Positions 17,409 through 25,479 of a DNA stretch of 64,000 nucleotides are shown in pieces (positions within the stretch are counted from its first letter, which is position 1; each line of letters starts with the position of its first letter). The stretch lies in the NCBI GenBank assembly GCA_024277135.1, contig JAJRVV010000087.1, forward strand, positions 1-64,000, read 5' to 3'. Made by a program: the position numbers and the translations under genes. The stretch comes from Chloroflexota bacterium. GTDB taxonomy: Bacteria > Chloroflexota > Anaerolineae > Promineifilales > Promineifilaceae. Below the pieces are notes generated by a model, which searched no databases, was not told where the DNA came from, and saw only the letters and a program-made list of their open reading frames with translations.

Positions 17409-18266
17409 GTTCTTAGTGGGAATGACCAGATACTCGACCCAGTTATGGACTTCCCTCTGGCGAATATCGTCGTCCAAAATGTCGTCCCCAATGTTGAGTT
17501 TCTGGCGCAGTTCGGCATTGTCCGGCTGCTGAGACAGGGCGATCATGTTGTTGACCAGCGGCTCCATATCGCTTTCTTTCTCGAAAAAGCCTTCTTCGAC
17601 GATGTAATGTTTGCGGGCGCCGACGAGCTGCGCCATCTCGTAAAGGGTGAATTCGGGATGGTATTGGGTTGCCCAAAATTCACCGTTGGCGTACTGGACG
17701 GCGATGGCCTGCACATGGGTGTGTTCATTGGTGGCCAGGATGGCAGCTGATTCGGGGATGGCGCAAACTTCGTCCAGATGCATGATGAAACCGTCGAATT
17801 GGGGCTGCTTGCCGGTGTACATGGGGTGTTTTTTACCAGCTTCGGTGAGGGTGATGTCGCGGGCGATTGACCATTCACGGCCGTTCGGGTTTTTGCGACA
17901 CTCACCGCCGGATGCCATCGCCGCCATCTGCGCCGCCCAGCAACTGCCATACTGGGGCACGCCAGCCTCGAAAACGGCGCGGCAGTATTCGATCTGGCGG
18001 GTCACTTCCTCATCTTCGTGGTAGATGGTCAGGTTGGAGCCAGTCCAGATGATGCCGTCGTAGGCGGAGATTTCTTCGGCGGTGGGCATCTCCACTTCGG
18101 GATCGGCGATGAAAAGGAGGTCGAATTCGCTGTTGGGCAGCATTTTGCGTAAAAACATGAGGTAGAGGTCGTGCGCCTGGGTCACGTTGGTGGCGTCCAG
18201 CACGTCCCGGCTGCGCTTTGGGTAGCCGTTGACGATGCAAAATTTAAGGGGAGTTTCTATGGTCAT
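17397..18266 (-). CDS. Class I glutamine amidotransferase-like protein (GMP synthase GATase type)
   Basis: The product is 289 aa. Rossmann-like start KFCIVNGYPKRS, nucleophile elbow QYGSCWAAQMAA (Cys, oxyanion Gly), catalytic His-x-Glu in TQYHPEF. These are the GATase1 triad residues. GATase1 proteins release ammonia from glutamine or cleave gamma-glutamyl bonds (as PuuD does). Next to a glutamine-synthetase-like ligase, a gamma-glutamyl hydrolase role is attractive but unproven. AAGGAAA precedes ATG 18266. The last four residues derive from the CAGT repeat. Confidence 0.8.
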   Translation of the reverse strand: MTIETPLKFCIVNGYPKRSRDVLDATNVTQAHDLYLMFLRKMLPNSEFDLLFIADPEVEMPTAEEISAYDGIIWTGSNLTIYHEDEEVTRQIEYCRAVFEAGVPQYGSCWAAQMAAMASGGECRKNPNGREWSIARDITLTEAGKKHPMYTGKQPQFDGFIMHLDEVCAIPESAAILATNEHTHVQAIAVQYANGEFWATQYHPEFTLYEMAQLVGARKHYIVEEGFFEKESDMEPLVNNMIALSQQPDNAELRQKLNIGDDILDDDIRQREVHNWVEYLVIPTKNSRQ

Positions 18267-18287
18267 AAAAATTTCCTTTGAAAATAA

Positions 18288-18355
18288 TCCGCAGATTTCG
18301 CAGATGGCGCAGATTTAGGCTAAGAAATCTGCGTTAATCTGCGTAACCTGCGGAT
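18288..18355. repeat. CGCAGATTT nonamer inverted repeat
   Basis: The left half is CGCAGATTT-CGCAGATGG-CGCAGATTT. The right half is the inverted AAATCTGCGTTAATCTGCG and ACCTGCGG. The block lies between the HAD and amidotransferase genes and can form a long hairpin in the transcript. Confidence 0.75.
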
Positions 18356-18375
18356 CATCATGTAATTCTCAATCT

Positions 18376-19119
18376 TTAAATTTGTTGAATGATGGTTGGT
18401 AAATCGCTGAATTGGGCGCAAACGGCCGTTGCCTTCGTATTTTTGCTGTCTCTGTCAACGGCGGCCGTGATCAGGATCGCCTTCATCCCCATCGCCAGCG
18501 GGCCGGCGATGTCGTTGCTCTCCCGGTCGCCGACGTGAACCAGTTCGTCATAGGCGACGCCCAGCCCGGCGGCCGCTTTTTCAAAGACGGCCGGGTCGGG
18601 TTTGGCCGCGCCCGCCTCGTCGGAAAAGAGCCAATGGCTAAAGTATGACAGCAATCCGGCTCGTTGCAAAATTTGACGCAAGCCGCGTCCCGGCGTGTGG
18701 ATGGTGTCGGAAATGATGCCCAGTTTGCAGCTCTGCGCCAGCGTCGCCAACGTTTCTGGCACGCCAGGCAAAAAGTCGGGCGAAATCTCCACTTCCATGA
18801 ACTCGACGGCGCGCACCAATTCGTGAAAACCGGGGGTCAAATCAATCCCCATCCAGGTGTACGCTTCGCTGAGGCGGGCGGCGACGCTGGGGGTGACGCG
18901 CAGATTCTTCCAGTAGTGATTGTAACGGCCGTTGGCATACGCAAAAGCTGCCGCCACCTGTTCCGGCGTGATGGCCGGGTGATGCTGCCGAATTTCGGCC
19001 GTGAGCAGTTGCAAGCGCGTCTCCGCCTTGCTGCCCAATCCCTGCGCGGCCCGTTTTGGCTCGTCGCTGTCGTCAAAAACCAGTGTGTCCCAAAAATCAA
19101 AGGTGATTGCTTTAATCAT
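18376..19119 (-). CDS. HAD-superfamily hydrolase
   Basis: The product is 247 aa. Motif I is ITFDFWDTLVFDD, motif II Ser/Thr is in LGIISDTIHTPGR, motif III Lys is in AAKPDPAVFEKA, and motif IV is VHVGDRESNDIAG. A helical cap lies at about 20-95. The second Asp of motif I is retained (Asp-x-Trp-Asp), so phosphatase or dehalogenase chemistry is possible. A TTG start 15 bp upstream overlaps the HD gene stop; ATG 19119 is preferred. It is co-oriented with PhnX, itself a HAD enzyme, but similarity is confined to the fold. Confidence 0.85.
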   Translation of the reverse strand: MIKAITFDFWDTLVFDDSDEPKRAAQGLGSKAETRLQLLTAEIRQHHPAITPEQVAAAFAYANGRYNHYWKNLRVTPSVAARLSEAYTWMGIDLTPGFHELVRAVEFMEVEISPDFLPGVPETLATLAQSCKLGIISDTIHTPGRGLRQILQRAGLLSYFSHWLFSDEAGAAKPDPAVFEKAAAGLGVAYDELVHVGDRESNDIAGPLAMGMKAILITAAVDRDSKNTKATAVCAQFSDLPTIIQQI

Positions 19120-19126
19120 ATTTATC

Positions 19127-19729
19127 TTATCCAAAAGTTGTCTCTACCACATTGGGCAAGAGGTCATAAATTGAGCAGCCTATTTCTTGCTCAAACTGCT
19201 CCTTGATGGCAAACGTGGCCCGCCATTTGTCCAGGGTGAAGTCGTTAAATCCGTGCCGTAAAACGACGTCAATAAATCGTTTTTCCAGCAGGCAGCACCC
19301 CGCAGGCAAAGCGAGCGCATCACATAGTTGGAATAGCCTGTCGTAAGGTGTGTATTGTACCCGCGACAGGTAGTCGGCCACAAAATCATACTCTTTCTGA
19401 GTGCAATCCCATTTGCCAAAAGCCTCACGAATATCTTGAAGGGGGAAAGAGTGGGTCAGGCATATGCGGGCTGCATCTTCATAGCCCTGGGCAGCCAGAA
19501 GGTGGCAGCCGTCTATGATGTGGCGCATGTCTGTCCACCCTTCCCGACGGCCGATGTCGTGCAAACATCCCAAAATGCAGGCGGCTTCTGGCTCCAGTTC
19601 AGGATGGCGCTGGGCAATCTGCCGGGCGGCTTCGGCTACGTAGCGCGAGTGGGCCGCCCAGGGGCCAGGGTTGAGGGCGGCGGCTTCGTCAAGAAGGGCT
19701 TCCGCTTCTGATAGAGCGGGTATTTTCAA
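19127..19729 (-). CDS. HD-domain phosphohydrolase-like protein
   Basis: The product is 200 aa. Metal motif CLHDIGRREGWTDM with an upstream His (WAAHSRYVAEAA) and a later LTHSFP and DALALP, as in HD hydrolases. It starts 2 bp after the PhnX stop region, so it is certainly in the same operon. The diiron oxygenase PhnZ is also an HD protein, but this sequence lacks a recognisable PhnZ pattern and no PhnY partner is present. Function unknown. Confidence 0.75.
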   Translation of the reverse strand: MKIPALSEAEALLDEAAALNPGPWAAHSRYVAEAARQIAQRHPELEPEAACILGCLHDIGRREGWTDMRHIIDGCHLLAAQGYEDAARICLTHSFPLQDIREAFGKWDCTQKEYDFVADYLSRVQYTPYDRLFQLCDALALPAGCCLLEKRFIDVVLRHGFNDFTLDKWRATFAIKEQFEQEIGCSIYDLLPNVVETTFG

Positions 19730-19731
19730 AT

Positions 19732-20562
19732 TTACGGCCGTTCCCCCCGCGCCAATCGTCTGTTAATATCTTCCAGCGCCGCCGGAACGTCCCAGATGCC
19801 GTCCACCACGTAATGCGCGCCCGCTTTGGCCATGCGGTCATACGCTCTGTCCAGGCGGCGCTGCAACACGTCGGGGTCGAGGGCGTTGATTTCGGCTTCG
19901 TTCAGCCCGATTTCGTTGCCTGTCTTCGCCAGGCCAATCGTCCACATGCCCGCGTTTAGCCCCTCATCAATGCCGGGCAAGGTGTCGTCCACTTTGACGC
20001 ACGCTTCAAAAGGATAGATGTTCATGTCCATCACGTTTTGGACGCACATCCAGGGGGCGGGGCGGCCGGCGGGCACTTCTTCGGCGCAGACGGAATTGTC
20101 GGGCACGTACCCCCGTTTGGCGGCTTCATCTTTCAAAATGCTCATCATCGCCGTCATGTAGCCGGTAGTGGAACCGATTTTTAAGCCCATTTTGCGGAAT
20201 TCGGCGACGGCGTCAGTTGTGCCGGGGATGAGGTCGGCGTAGTCGGCCAATACTTCTAGCTGGCGCGGTATAAATTCGGCAAACATCGCTTCTACGTCTG
20301 ATTCGTTGGGGTAACGGCCATGCACCTCATGCCATCGTTCCCGCACCGCCTCCATTTGCGAAATCTGGCGGATATGCACCTTTTTATGCGCCCCCATCGG
20401 CACCCGCGCTTCCTCGATGCTGATGGGCACATTTTTGTTCTGATAGACCGCTTGAAATACAACGGCCGGGGCATAACAGCCATAATCCATCGTTGTGCCC
20501 GCCCAATCCAACAAAATCGCCTTCAGTGGACCACGATACGTGCGTTGAAATACAAATTCCAT
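19732..20562 (-). CDS. phnX: Phosphonoacetaldehyde hydrolase
   Basis: The product is 276 aa, the usual length. It cleaves the C-P bond of phosphonoacetaldehyde to acetaldehyde and phosphate through a Schiff base. Nucleophile Asp19 is in LLDWAGTTMDYG, the Schiff-base Lys60 in VPMGAHKKVHI, and later motifs are STTGYMTAMM, EEVPAGRPAPWM and VKVDDTLPGIDEG. This combination is diagnostic for PhnX. It receives phosphonoacetaldehyde from PhnW and, if correctly assigned, the PbfA-like lyase, both encoded upstream in the same operon. Confidence 0.93.
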   Translation of the reverse strand: MEFVFQRTYRGPLKAILLDWAGTTMDYGCYAPAVVFQAVYQNKNVPISIEEARVPMGAHKKVHIRQISQMEAVRERWHEVHGRYPNESDVEAMFAEFIPRQLEVLADYADLIPGTTDAVAEFRKMGLKIGSTTGYMTAMMSILKDEAAKRGYVPDNSVCAEEVPAGRPAPWMCVQNVMDMNIYPFEACVKVDDTLPGIDEGLNAGMWTIGLAKTGNEIGLNEAEINALDPDVLQRRLDRAYDRMAKAGAHYVVDGIWDVPAALEDINRRLARGERP

Positions 20563-20586
20563 TTCATGTTCTCCTTATTTTTGAAA

Positions 20587-21873
20587 TTAGAGATCGACGA
20601 TCTCCTTTAAGACTTGAAAAGCTACCCGGTGCATTCGGTCGATCTCCTCGTCCGAGTGCGCCAGGGAGACATATAACTTGGTAGACATGGGATTGAGAAA
20701 AACACCGCGTTCAAAAAGGCCCAGGGCAAAAGCGCGGCTTTGGACACTGTCGGCGCGGTGGGCGGACCGGTAATCGGTGACGGGTTGGTCGGTAAACGAC
20801 AGGGCGCACAGCGGCCCATCGCCCAATACCTGCGCTTTGATGTTCAGTTCGACCAGGATGTCGGCCAGGCCGTCGCGTAATTTTTGGCCGATGGCAAAGA
20901 ATCGTTGGTACGTCCCGGGACGGCGCAGTTCTTTCAAGGTAGCCAGGGCAGCCACGGCCGTGACCGGATTCCCCCCCACCGACGAGGCAAACCAGACGTA
21001 ATCCGGCCGGCCCATACGAGACTCGTCGCACAAATCCAGGATGTCGGCCCGGCCGGCGACGGCGCCAATGTGATAGCCGCCGCCCAGCCCTTTGCCGTAG
21101 GCGGCCAGGTCAGGGGTGACGCCATAGTATGCCTGCGCCCCGCCATAGGCCAGCCGGAAACCGGTCGCCACCTCGTCAAAAATGAGCAAGACGCCGTTTT
21201 CCTGGGTGAGGCGGCGCAGCCCTGCTAGAAAACCGGGCCGAGGGGGGGTGCAGCGATGGAGCGGCTCCACAATGACGGCCGCAATCTCATCCGCATATTG
21301 GCGCAGAATCGCCTCTGTGGTTGCCAGGTCGTTGTAAGGGGCGATGAGGACATCGGCGGCCGTACTGGGTGGAATCCCGGCCGAGGTGGGTTCCGCCTGC
21401 GGAAAATCGAGCAGCTTTTGCGGAAACAGGCTCATGGATCCGAATTCGTTGGCCCCGTGATACGCCCCTTCAAACTTGACGATCTTGCTGCGACCGGTGA
21501 AGGCGCGGGCAAAGCGGACGGCGTACATGGCAGCCTCTGTGCCGGAGGCGCAAAAGCGCACTTTCCCGGCGCAGGGGATGGCGCGCGCCATCTCTTCGGC
21601 CAGTTCGATGGCCGGTTGGCTGACGTAGGCGAAGTTGGAACCGAGGGCCGCCTGCCGGGTGACGGCTGCCACCACTGCCTCCGGCGCGTGCCCCAACAGC
21701 AGCGACCCCCAGCCCATCGTGTAATCTACATATTCCCGCGCGGCCGTGTCGTATACTTTGGAGCCTTTGCCGTGTGTCAACACCACCGACAGTTCAGGCG
21801 GCAGATTGTATTCTCCCAACGACCCACCGGGGAAAACAGTTTGAGAACGGGTTGACCAGTTTGTTAGTTGCAT
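20587..21873 (-). CDS. Class III PLP-dependent aminotransferase (glutamate-1-semialdehyde mutase-like)
   Basis: The product is 428 aa. Motifs in order: YVDYTMGWGSLLLGHAP, PLP-phosphate contact ASGTEAAMYAVRFARA, GAYHGANEF, FDEVATGFRLAYGG, and PLP Lys in AAYGKGLGGGYHIGAVAG. It resembles glutamate-1-semialdehyde aminomutases, but no haem genes are near, and such proteins often act as omega-aminotransferases. Sitting between the PbfA-like gene and PhnX, it may act on an aminophosphonate or amino-acid by-product. ATG 21873 is preferred to an upstream TTG. Confidence 0.8.
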   Translation of the reverse strand: MQLTNWSTRSQTVFPGGSLGEYNLPPELSVVLTHGKGSKVYDTAAREYVDYTMGWGSLLLGHAPEAVVAAVTRQAALGSNFAYVSQPAIELAEEMARAIPCAGKVRFCASGTEAAMYAVRFARAFTGRSKIVKFEGAYHGANEFGSMSLFPQKLLDFPQAEPTSAGIPPSTAADVLIAPYNDLATTEAILRQYADEIAAVIVEPLHRCTPPRPGFLAGLRRLTQENGVLLIFDEVATGFRLAYGGAQAYYGVTPDLAAYGKGLGGGYHIGAVAGRADILDLCDESRMGRPDYVWFASSVGGNPVTAVAALATLKELRRPGTYQRFFAIGQKLRDGLADILVELNIKAQVLGDGPLCALSFTDQPVTDYRSAHRADSVQSRAFALGLFERGVFLNPMSTKLYVSLAHSDEEIDRMHRVAFQVLKEIVDL

Positions 21874-21879
21874 GTTATT

Positions 21880-21936
21880 TCTAGAGTCCAACCGGCGCAG
21901 GCCGGTTTGGCATCTGTTGCAGTGAATTCATTCGCC
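21880..21936. repeat. GCGAATGAATTCGC-type repeat, copy 2
   Basis: Minus-strand reading: TCTGGCGAATGAATTCACTG, a GCCAAACC segment and CCTGCGCCGGTT. It overlaps the 3' end of the PbfA-like gene and provides its final Gly-Glu-TGA (stop at 21928-21930). Confidence 0.6.
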
Positions 21937-23280
21937 AGATTCTTCCAAAAGGCAAGTTTCGATAATATCCAGCGCCTCATCCATCTCTTTTTGGGTGATG
22001 GTCAGAGGCGGGAACAGGCCGATGATATTGCCCATCATCAGCTTGAAGCTCAATCCTTTGCGTAACGCGCTGTACATGATGCGTTCCGCCGCTTCTACCG
22101 CCCGTTCCCGCGTTTGCCGGTCGCGCACCAATTCGATGCCTAACATCAAACCGATGCCACGTACATCGCCGATGAGCGGGTGGGCGGCCATCATCGCCCG
22201 CAGCCGTTCCAGGGCATAGTCGCCCACCAGTTGGGCATTTCCCATCAATTGATGATCTTCGATGAAATTGAGCGTGGCTAAAGCGGCCGCGCACAGCACC
22301 GGATTCTTCTCGTGGGTGTAATGGCCTAACGCCCGTTCGGCGGCCACGTTCAACCCGTCACGGGCGATGATGGCCGCCAGGGGCAGGATGCCGCCGCCCA
22401 ACCCTTTGCCGATGACGAGAATGTCAGGCGTGACCCCAAAATGTTCGCAGGTGAACATGCGGCCGGTGCGCCCCAGGGCGTGCGGGATTTCGTCAAAGAT
22501 GAGCAGCGCCCCATACTGGTCGCAGGCGGCGCGGATGCGTTGCCAATATGCCGGCCGGGGGATGGTGGGACTGCTGCGCACGGGTTCGGCAATGACGGCC
22601 GCTACATCTCCTTCCTTTTCCAGCACATATTCGATGTAATTGGCGCATTTGAGATCGCAGCCGCCGCGGGTGTGGCAATCCCACAGGCAGCGATACTCAT
22701 CAGACGGAGGGACGTGTTCCGCGCCGGGCAGCAGCGGGCCGATGTGGCTCCGGAAAATCTGCTCGCCGCCGATGGAGATGGCGTCCAGCGTGGCGCCGTG
22801 GAATGAGTCCCACATGGAGATGGTTTTGTGACGGCCGGCGGCGACGCGGGCCAGTTTGAGCGCCATGCCGATGGCTTCGGCGCCGCCGGGGGCGAACAGG
22901 ACGCGGTTGAGATCGCCGGGGGCCAGTTCGACCAGTTTTTTAGCCAGGGCGACGGCCGTCTCGTTGGTATAACGGCGCACAGAAAAGGAGAGCGTCTGCA
23001 TTTGCCGGGTGATGGCCGCGATGACGTCAGGGTTGCCATAGCCCACCTGATGCACATAATTGCCATGAAAGTCCATGTAGCGACGCCCCTGCACATCTTC
23101 AATGTAGACGCCCTGGCAGCTTTGCAGCGCGTTGAGGCAGGGAGTGGAGAGGGATTGGTGCAGGAAGTATTGCGCATCCTCGTCTAAAAGCTGGCGGGCG
23201 TCGTCGTCCAGGTCGTGGTCGCGCCACGCCTGCCGCAAGGGGGAGAGGTTGATGTCGCCTTCGGATTTTAGGTTGTTCAT
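21928..23280 (-). CDS. pbfA: PbfA-like (R)-1-hydroxy-2-aminoethylphosphonate ammonia-lyase
   Basis: The product is 450 aa, a class III aminotransferase fold. Signatures recalled from the phosphonate-linked subgroup: YMDFHGNYVHQVGYGNP, FAPGGAEAIGMALKLAR, ISMWDSFHGATLDAISIG, CDLKCANYIEYVLEKEGD, FDEIPHALGRTG and PLP Lys in VIGKGLGGGILPLAA. PbfA removes ammonia and rearranges (R)-1-hydroxy-2-aminoethylphosphonate to phosphonoacetaldehyde, feeding PhnX. The context (PhnW upstream, PhnX downstream) fits. A generic transaminase is the alternative. The final codons Gly-Glu-stop fall in a dispersed repeat. Confidence 0.75.
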   Translation of the reverse strand: MNNLKSEGDINLSPLRQAWRDHDLDDDARQLLDEDAQYFLHQSLSTPCLNALQSCQGVYIEDVQGRRYMDFHGNYVHQVGYGNPDVIAAITRQMQTLSFSVRRYTNETAVALAKKLVELAPGDLNRVLFAPGGAEAIGMALKLARVAAGRHKTISMWDSFHGATLDAISIGGEQIFRSHIGPLLPGAEHVPPSDEYRCLWDCHTRGGCDLKCANYIEYVLEKEGDVAAVIAEPVRSSPTIPRPAYWQRIRAACDQYGALLIFDEIPHALGRTGRMFTCEHFGVTPDILVIGKGLGGGILPLAAIIARDGLNVAAERALGHYTHEKNPVLCAAALATLNFIEDHQLMGNAQLVGDYALERLRAMMAAHPLIGDVRGIGLMLGIELVRDRQTRERAVEAAERIMYSALRKGLSFKLMMGNIIGLFPPLTITQKEMDEALDIIETCLLEESGE

Positions 23281-23311
23281 GTTTCGTGCCTCATGGCGAT
23301 TAAAATCGTTG

Positions 23312-23331
23312 CCGCGAATTCATTCGCCAAG
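23312..23331. repeat. GCGAATGAATTCGC-type repeat, copy 3 (short)
   Basis: Minus-strand TTGGCGAATGAATTCGCGGC overlaps the PhnW stop, again giving Gly-Glu-TGA (stop at 23320-23322). Confidence 0.6.
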
Positions 23332-24456
23332 AACGATGCCCATCTCATCCAGCACATCGGCGATGGCGGCTAACAAACTCCTGACATCCGCTTCAAAAAT
23401 ACGGCCGATGTTGCCGATGCGAAAACAATCAGCGTCACTCACTTTGCCTGGATAAATGACGAAGTCGCGGGCGTTGAGCGCCTCGTAAAAACGCTTGAAG
23501 TCAAAATTCGGATGGTCGGGATAATGGAATGAGGTGATGATGGGGCCTTGATCTTCCGGTTTGAGATACTCGGTAAAGCCCATTTTTCTCATGCCGGCGA
23601 CGAGGGTTTGGTAGTTGTGTTGGTAACGGCCGTACCGTCCCCTGACCCCCCCCTCCATCTTCAATTCAGCCAACGCCTGGGCAAAAGCCAACAAAGCGTG
23701 CGTGGGCGGGGTGAAGCGAAATTGCCCATTCGCCTCCAGCCCGCGCCACTGCGCCAGCAAATTGAGGCTGACGCTGCGGGCATAGCCATCTGCAGCCACG
23801 AGCGCCTCCCGTCGCGCCAGCACAAAGCTGAAGCCGGGGACGCCTTCGATACATTTGTTGGCGGAAGAGACGAGAAAGTCTATCTTAGCTTCGGCTACGT
23901 TGAGCGGAATTGCGCCAAAACTGCTCATGGCGTCTACGAAATAGACACGGCCGTGTCGCCGCGCTATCCCGCCTATCGCTTCCACCTGGTTGATGATGCC
24001 GGTAGTCGTTTCGCAGTGGACGACGCCGATGTGGGTGATGGCCGGGTCTTGAGCCAACGTCTCCTCAATTTCCAGCAGATTGGGTTTGCGGTTTTCGGGA
24101 TAGGCGAGGACGGCCGTTTCCAGCCCCAACACCCCGGCGATCAAGTTCATGCGACGGCCGTAAGCGCCGTTGATGATGAATAACCATTTGCCGTCCGGCG
24201 GGGTGATAGTGGAAAGCGTCGCCTCAATGCCAAACGTGCCGCTGCCTTGCATCAAAATCGCTTCGTACCCGGCATCCGCCACTCCCCCTAACGCCAACAG
24301 GTCGCGCCGAATCTGGCGCACCGTTTCAATGAATTTGAAATCCCGCGATCCTAAATCCTGCAACATGGCTTGTTTGACGGCGCGGCTGGTGGTCAAAGGG
24401 CCGGGCGTGAACAGGATTTTATCTTTCCAACCCGTTATCTTTTGTTTGCCATTCAT
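23320..24456 (-). CDS. phnW: 2-aminoethylphosphonate--pyruvate transaminase
   Basis: The product is 378 aa. It converts 2-aminoethylphosphonate and pyruvate to phosphonoacetaldehyde and alanine using PLP. Family motifs: ILFTPGPLTTS, DLGSRDFKF, MQGSGTFGIEA, HCETTTGI, VDAMSSFGAIPL and PLP Lys201 in SSANKCIEGVPGFSF. ATG 24456 has GGGAG just upstream; an in-frame ATG at 24504 would read the repeat and is rejected. It is the first catabolic gene of the cluster, downstream of the YitT-like gene. Confidence 0.93.
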   Translation of the reverse strand: MNGKQKITGWKDKILFTPGPLTTSRAVKQAMLQDLGSRDFKFIETVRQIRRDLLALGGVADAGYEAILMQGSGTFGIEATLSTITPPDGKWLFIINGAYGRRMNLIAGVLGLETAVLAYPENRKPNLLEIEETLAQDPAITHIGVVHCETTTGIINQVEAIGGIARRHGRVYFVDAMSSFGAIPLNVAEAKIDFLVSSANKCIEGVPGFSFVLARREALVAADGYARSVSLNLLAQWRGLEANGQFRFTPPTHALLAFAQALAELKMEGGVRGRYGRYQHNYQTLVAGMRKMGFTEYLKPEDQGPIITSFHYPDHPNFDFKRFYEALNARDFVIYPGKVSDADCFRIGNIGRIFEADVRSLLAAIADVLDEMGIVLGE

Positions 24457-24474
24457 GTTTGTCTCCCTTGCCAA

Positions 24475-24556
24475 AACAATCAACAACCAACAGTTAACAA
24501 TCAACGGTTAACGGCCGTCGTTGCCCGTTGGTTGTTTTTCGTTAATGGTTGATTGT
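24475..24556. repeat. ACAANCA heptamer repeat with inverted halves
   Basis: Units ACAATCA, ACAACCA, ACAGTTA, ACAATCA and ACGGTTA lead into one ACGGCCGT. A partly inverted set follows (GTTAATGGTTGATTGTTATTG). The right half lies inside the YitT-like gene and encodes its polar C-terminal tail. Confidence 0.75.
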
Positions 24557-25436
24557 TATTGCCCGCTTTTACGATGCCGCCGCTGGTTTGGTGGCCTTGC
24601 CCAATGACGACAAAGGCCGCTGGGTCAGCGTCCAGAACGACCGCGCGCAGCGAGTTAACTTCAGAACGGTTGATGGTGCAGAACAGAGTCATGTGCGTCG
24701 TCTGGGTGTACATCCACTGCGCTTGCCAGCCGGTGACGCCCACGCCCAGGCGCTCAAACAAGGCGTCGGTGATCTCTTGCGGTTTATCAGTGACGATGAA
24801 GGCGGTGCGCACCACGCTGGGGCCTTCCAGCGCGTAATCAGCCGCCAGTCCCCATATAAAAAGGGTCAGCAGCGAGTAGAGCGCGGCCGCCCAGCCGAAA
24901 GTCAATCCCAGGCCGATGAGGACGACGCCATCGGTGAAAATATACACTTGACTGATGGGCATTCCCGTCTTTAGCTGGACGATGCGGCTGATGATGCCAA
25001 ACCCGGCGGTGGTGCTGCGGCCGCGATAAACCAACCCCGTGCCCAGACCGCCAATGACGCCGCCGAACAGCGCGTTCAACATCAAATCATCGCTGACGGC
25101 CGTGATCCATTGTCCAAAAAAATCCACCCCTAAGTTGTAGATGGCGACCGCGTAGAGCGTGCGCGCCAAAAAATGGAATCGGCCTAAATAGCGGAAACCG
25201 ACGATGAGCAAGGGGATGTTCAAAACCAGCATCACGCGGCCAATCGGCCAGCCGGCGTAACGATTGATGATCAGCGAAAGCCCGGTCACGCCGCCGCCGG
25301 GGGAGATGTTGGCGGGGGCTAGGAAGGCGTCTATGCTGACGATGAGCATGAAGGCGCCGACGGTGATCGGCAGGAAATTTTTTAGTTCGGCGCGCCAATT
25401 CGGATTCGCTAGAAAAGTTGTTATTTTCTGTTTCAT
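24501..25436 (-). CDS. YitT family membrane protein (DUF161 + DUF2179)
   Basis: The product is 311 aa from ATG 25436. Five or six membrane helices span about residues 20-210 (VGAFMLIVSIDAFLAPANIS, PGGGVTGLSLI, GGVIGGLGTGLVYRGRSTT), followed by a cytosolic DUF2179 domain (RTAFIVTDKPQEITDAL ... VVIGQGHQTSGG). The family's transport role is not established. The last 19 residues (NNNQPLTKNN... ) are encoded by the heptamer repeat. It is the first gene of the phosphonate cluster facing the AraC regulator, so an uptake or export role is possible. Confidence 0.85.
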   Translation of the reverse strand: MKQKITTFLANPNWRAELKNFLPITVGAFMLIVSIDAFLAPANISPGGGVTGLSLIINRYAGWPIGRVMLVLNIPLLIVGFRYLGRFHFLARTLYAVAIYNLGVDFFGQWITAVSDDLMLNALFGGVIGGLGTGLVYRGRSTTAGFGIISRIVQLKTGMPISQVYIFTDGVVLIGLGLTFGWAAALYSLLTLFIWGLAADYALEGPSVVRTAFIVTDKPQEITDALFERLGVGVTGWQAQWMYTQTTHMTLFCTINRSEVNSLRAVVLDADPAAFVVIGQGHQTSGGIVKAGNNNQPLTKNNQRATTAVNR

Positions 25437-25479
25437 TTCTATACTCTGTGAGTGCTCATAAGGGTTCAATCGCAAACAA

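Noticed and set aside
19127-19729. HD protein as PhnZ (phosphonate oxygenase)
   Set aside because: No PhnY partner, no recognisable PhnZ-specific residues, and the PhnW/PhnX route is already complete.
24457-24504. Longer PhnW N-terminus from ATG 24504
   Set aside because: The extra 16 residues are read from the heptamer repeat; ATG 24456 has a good ribosome-binding site and fits the family length.
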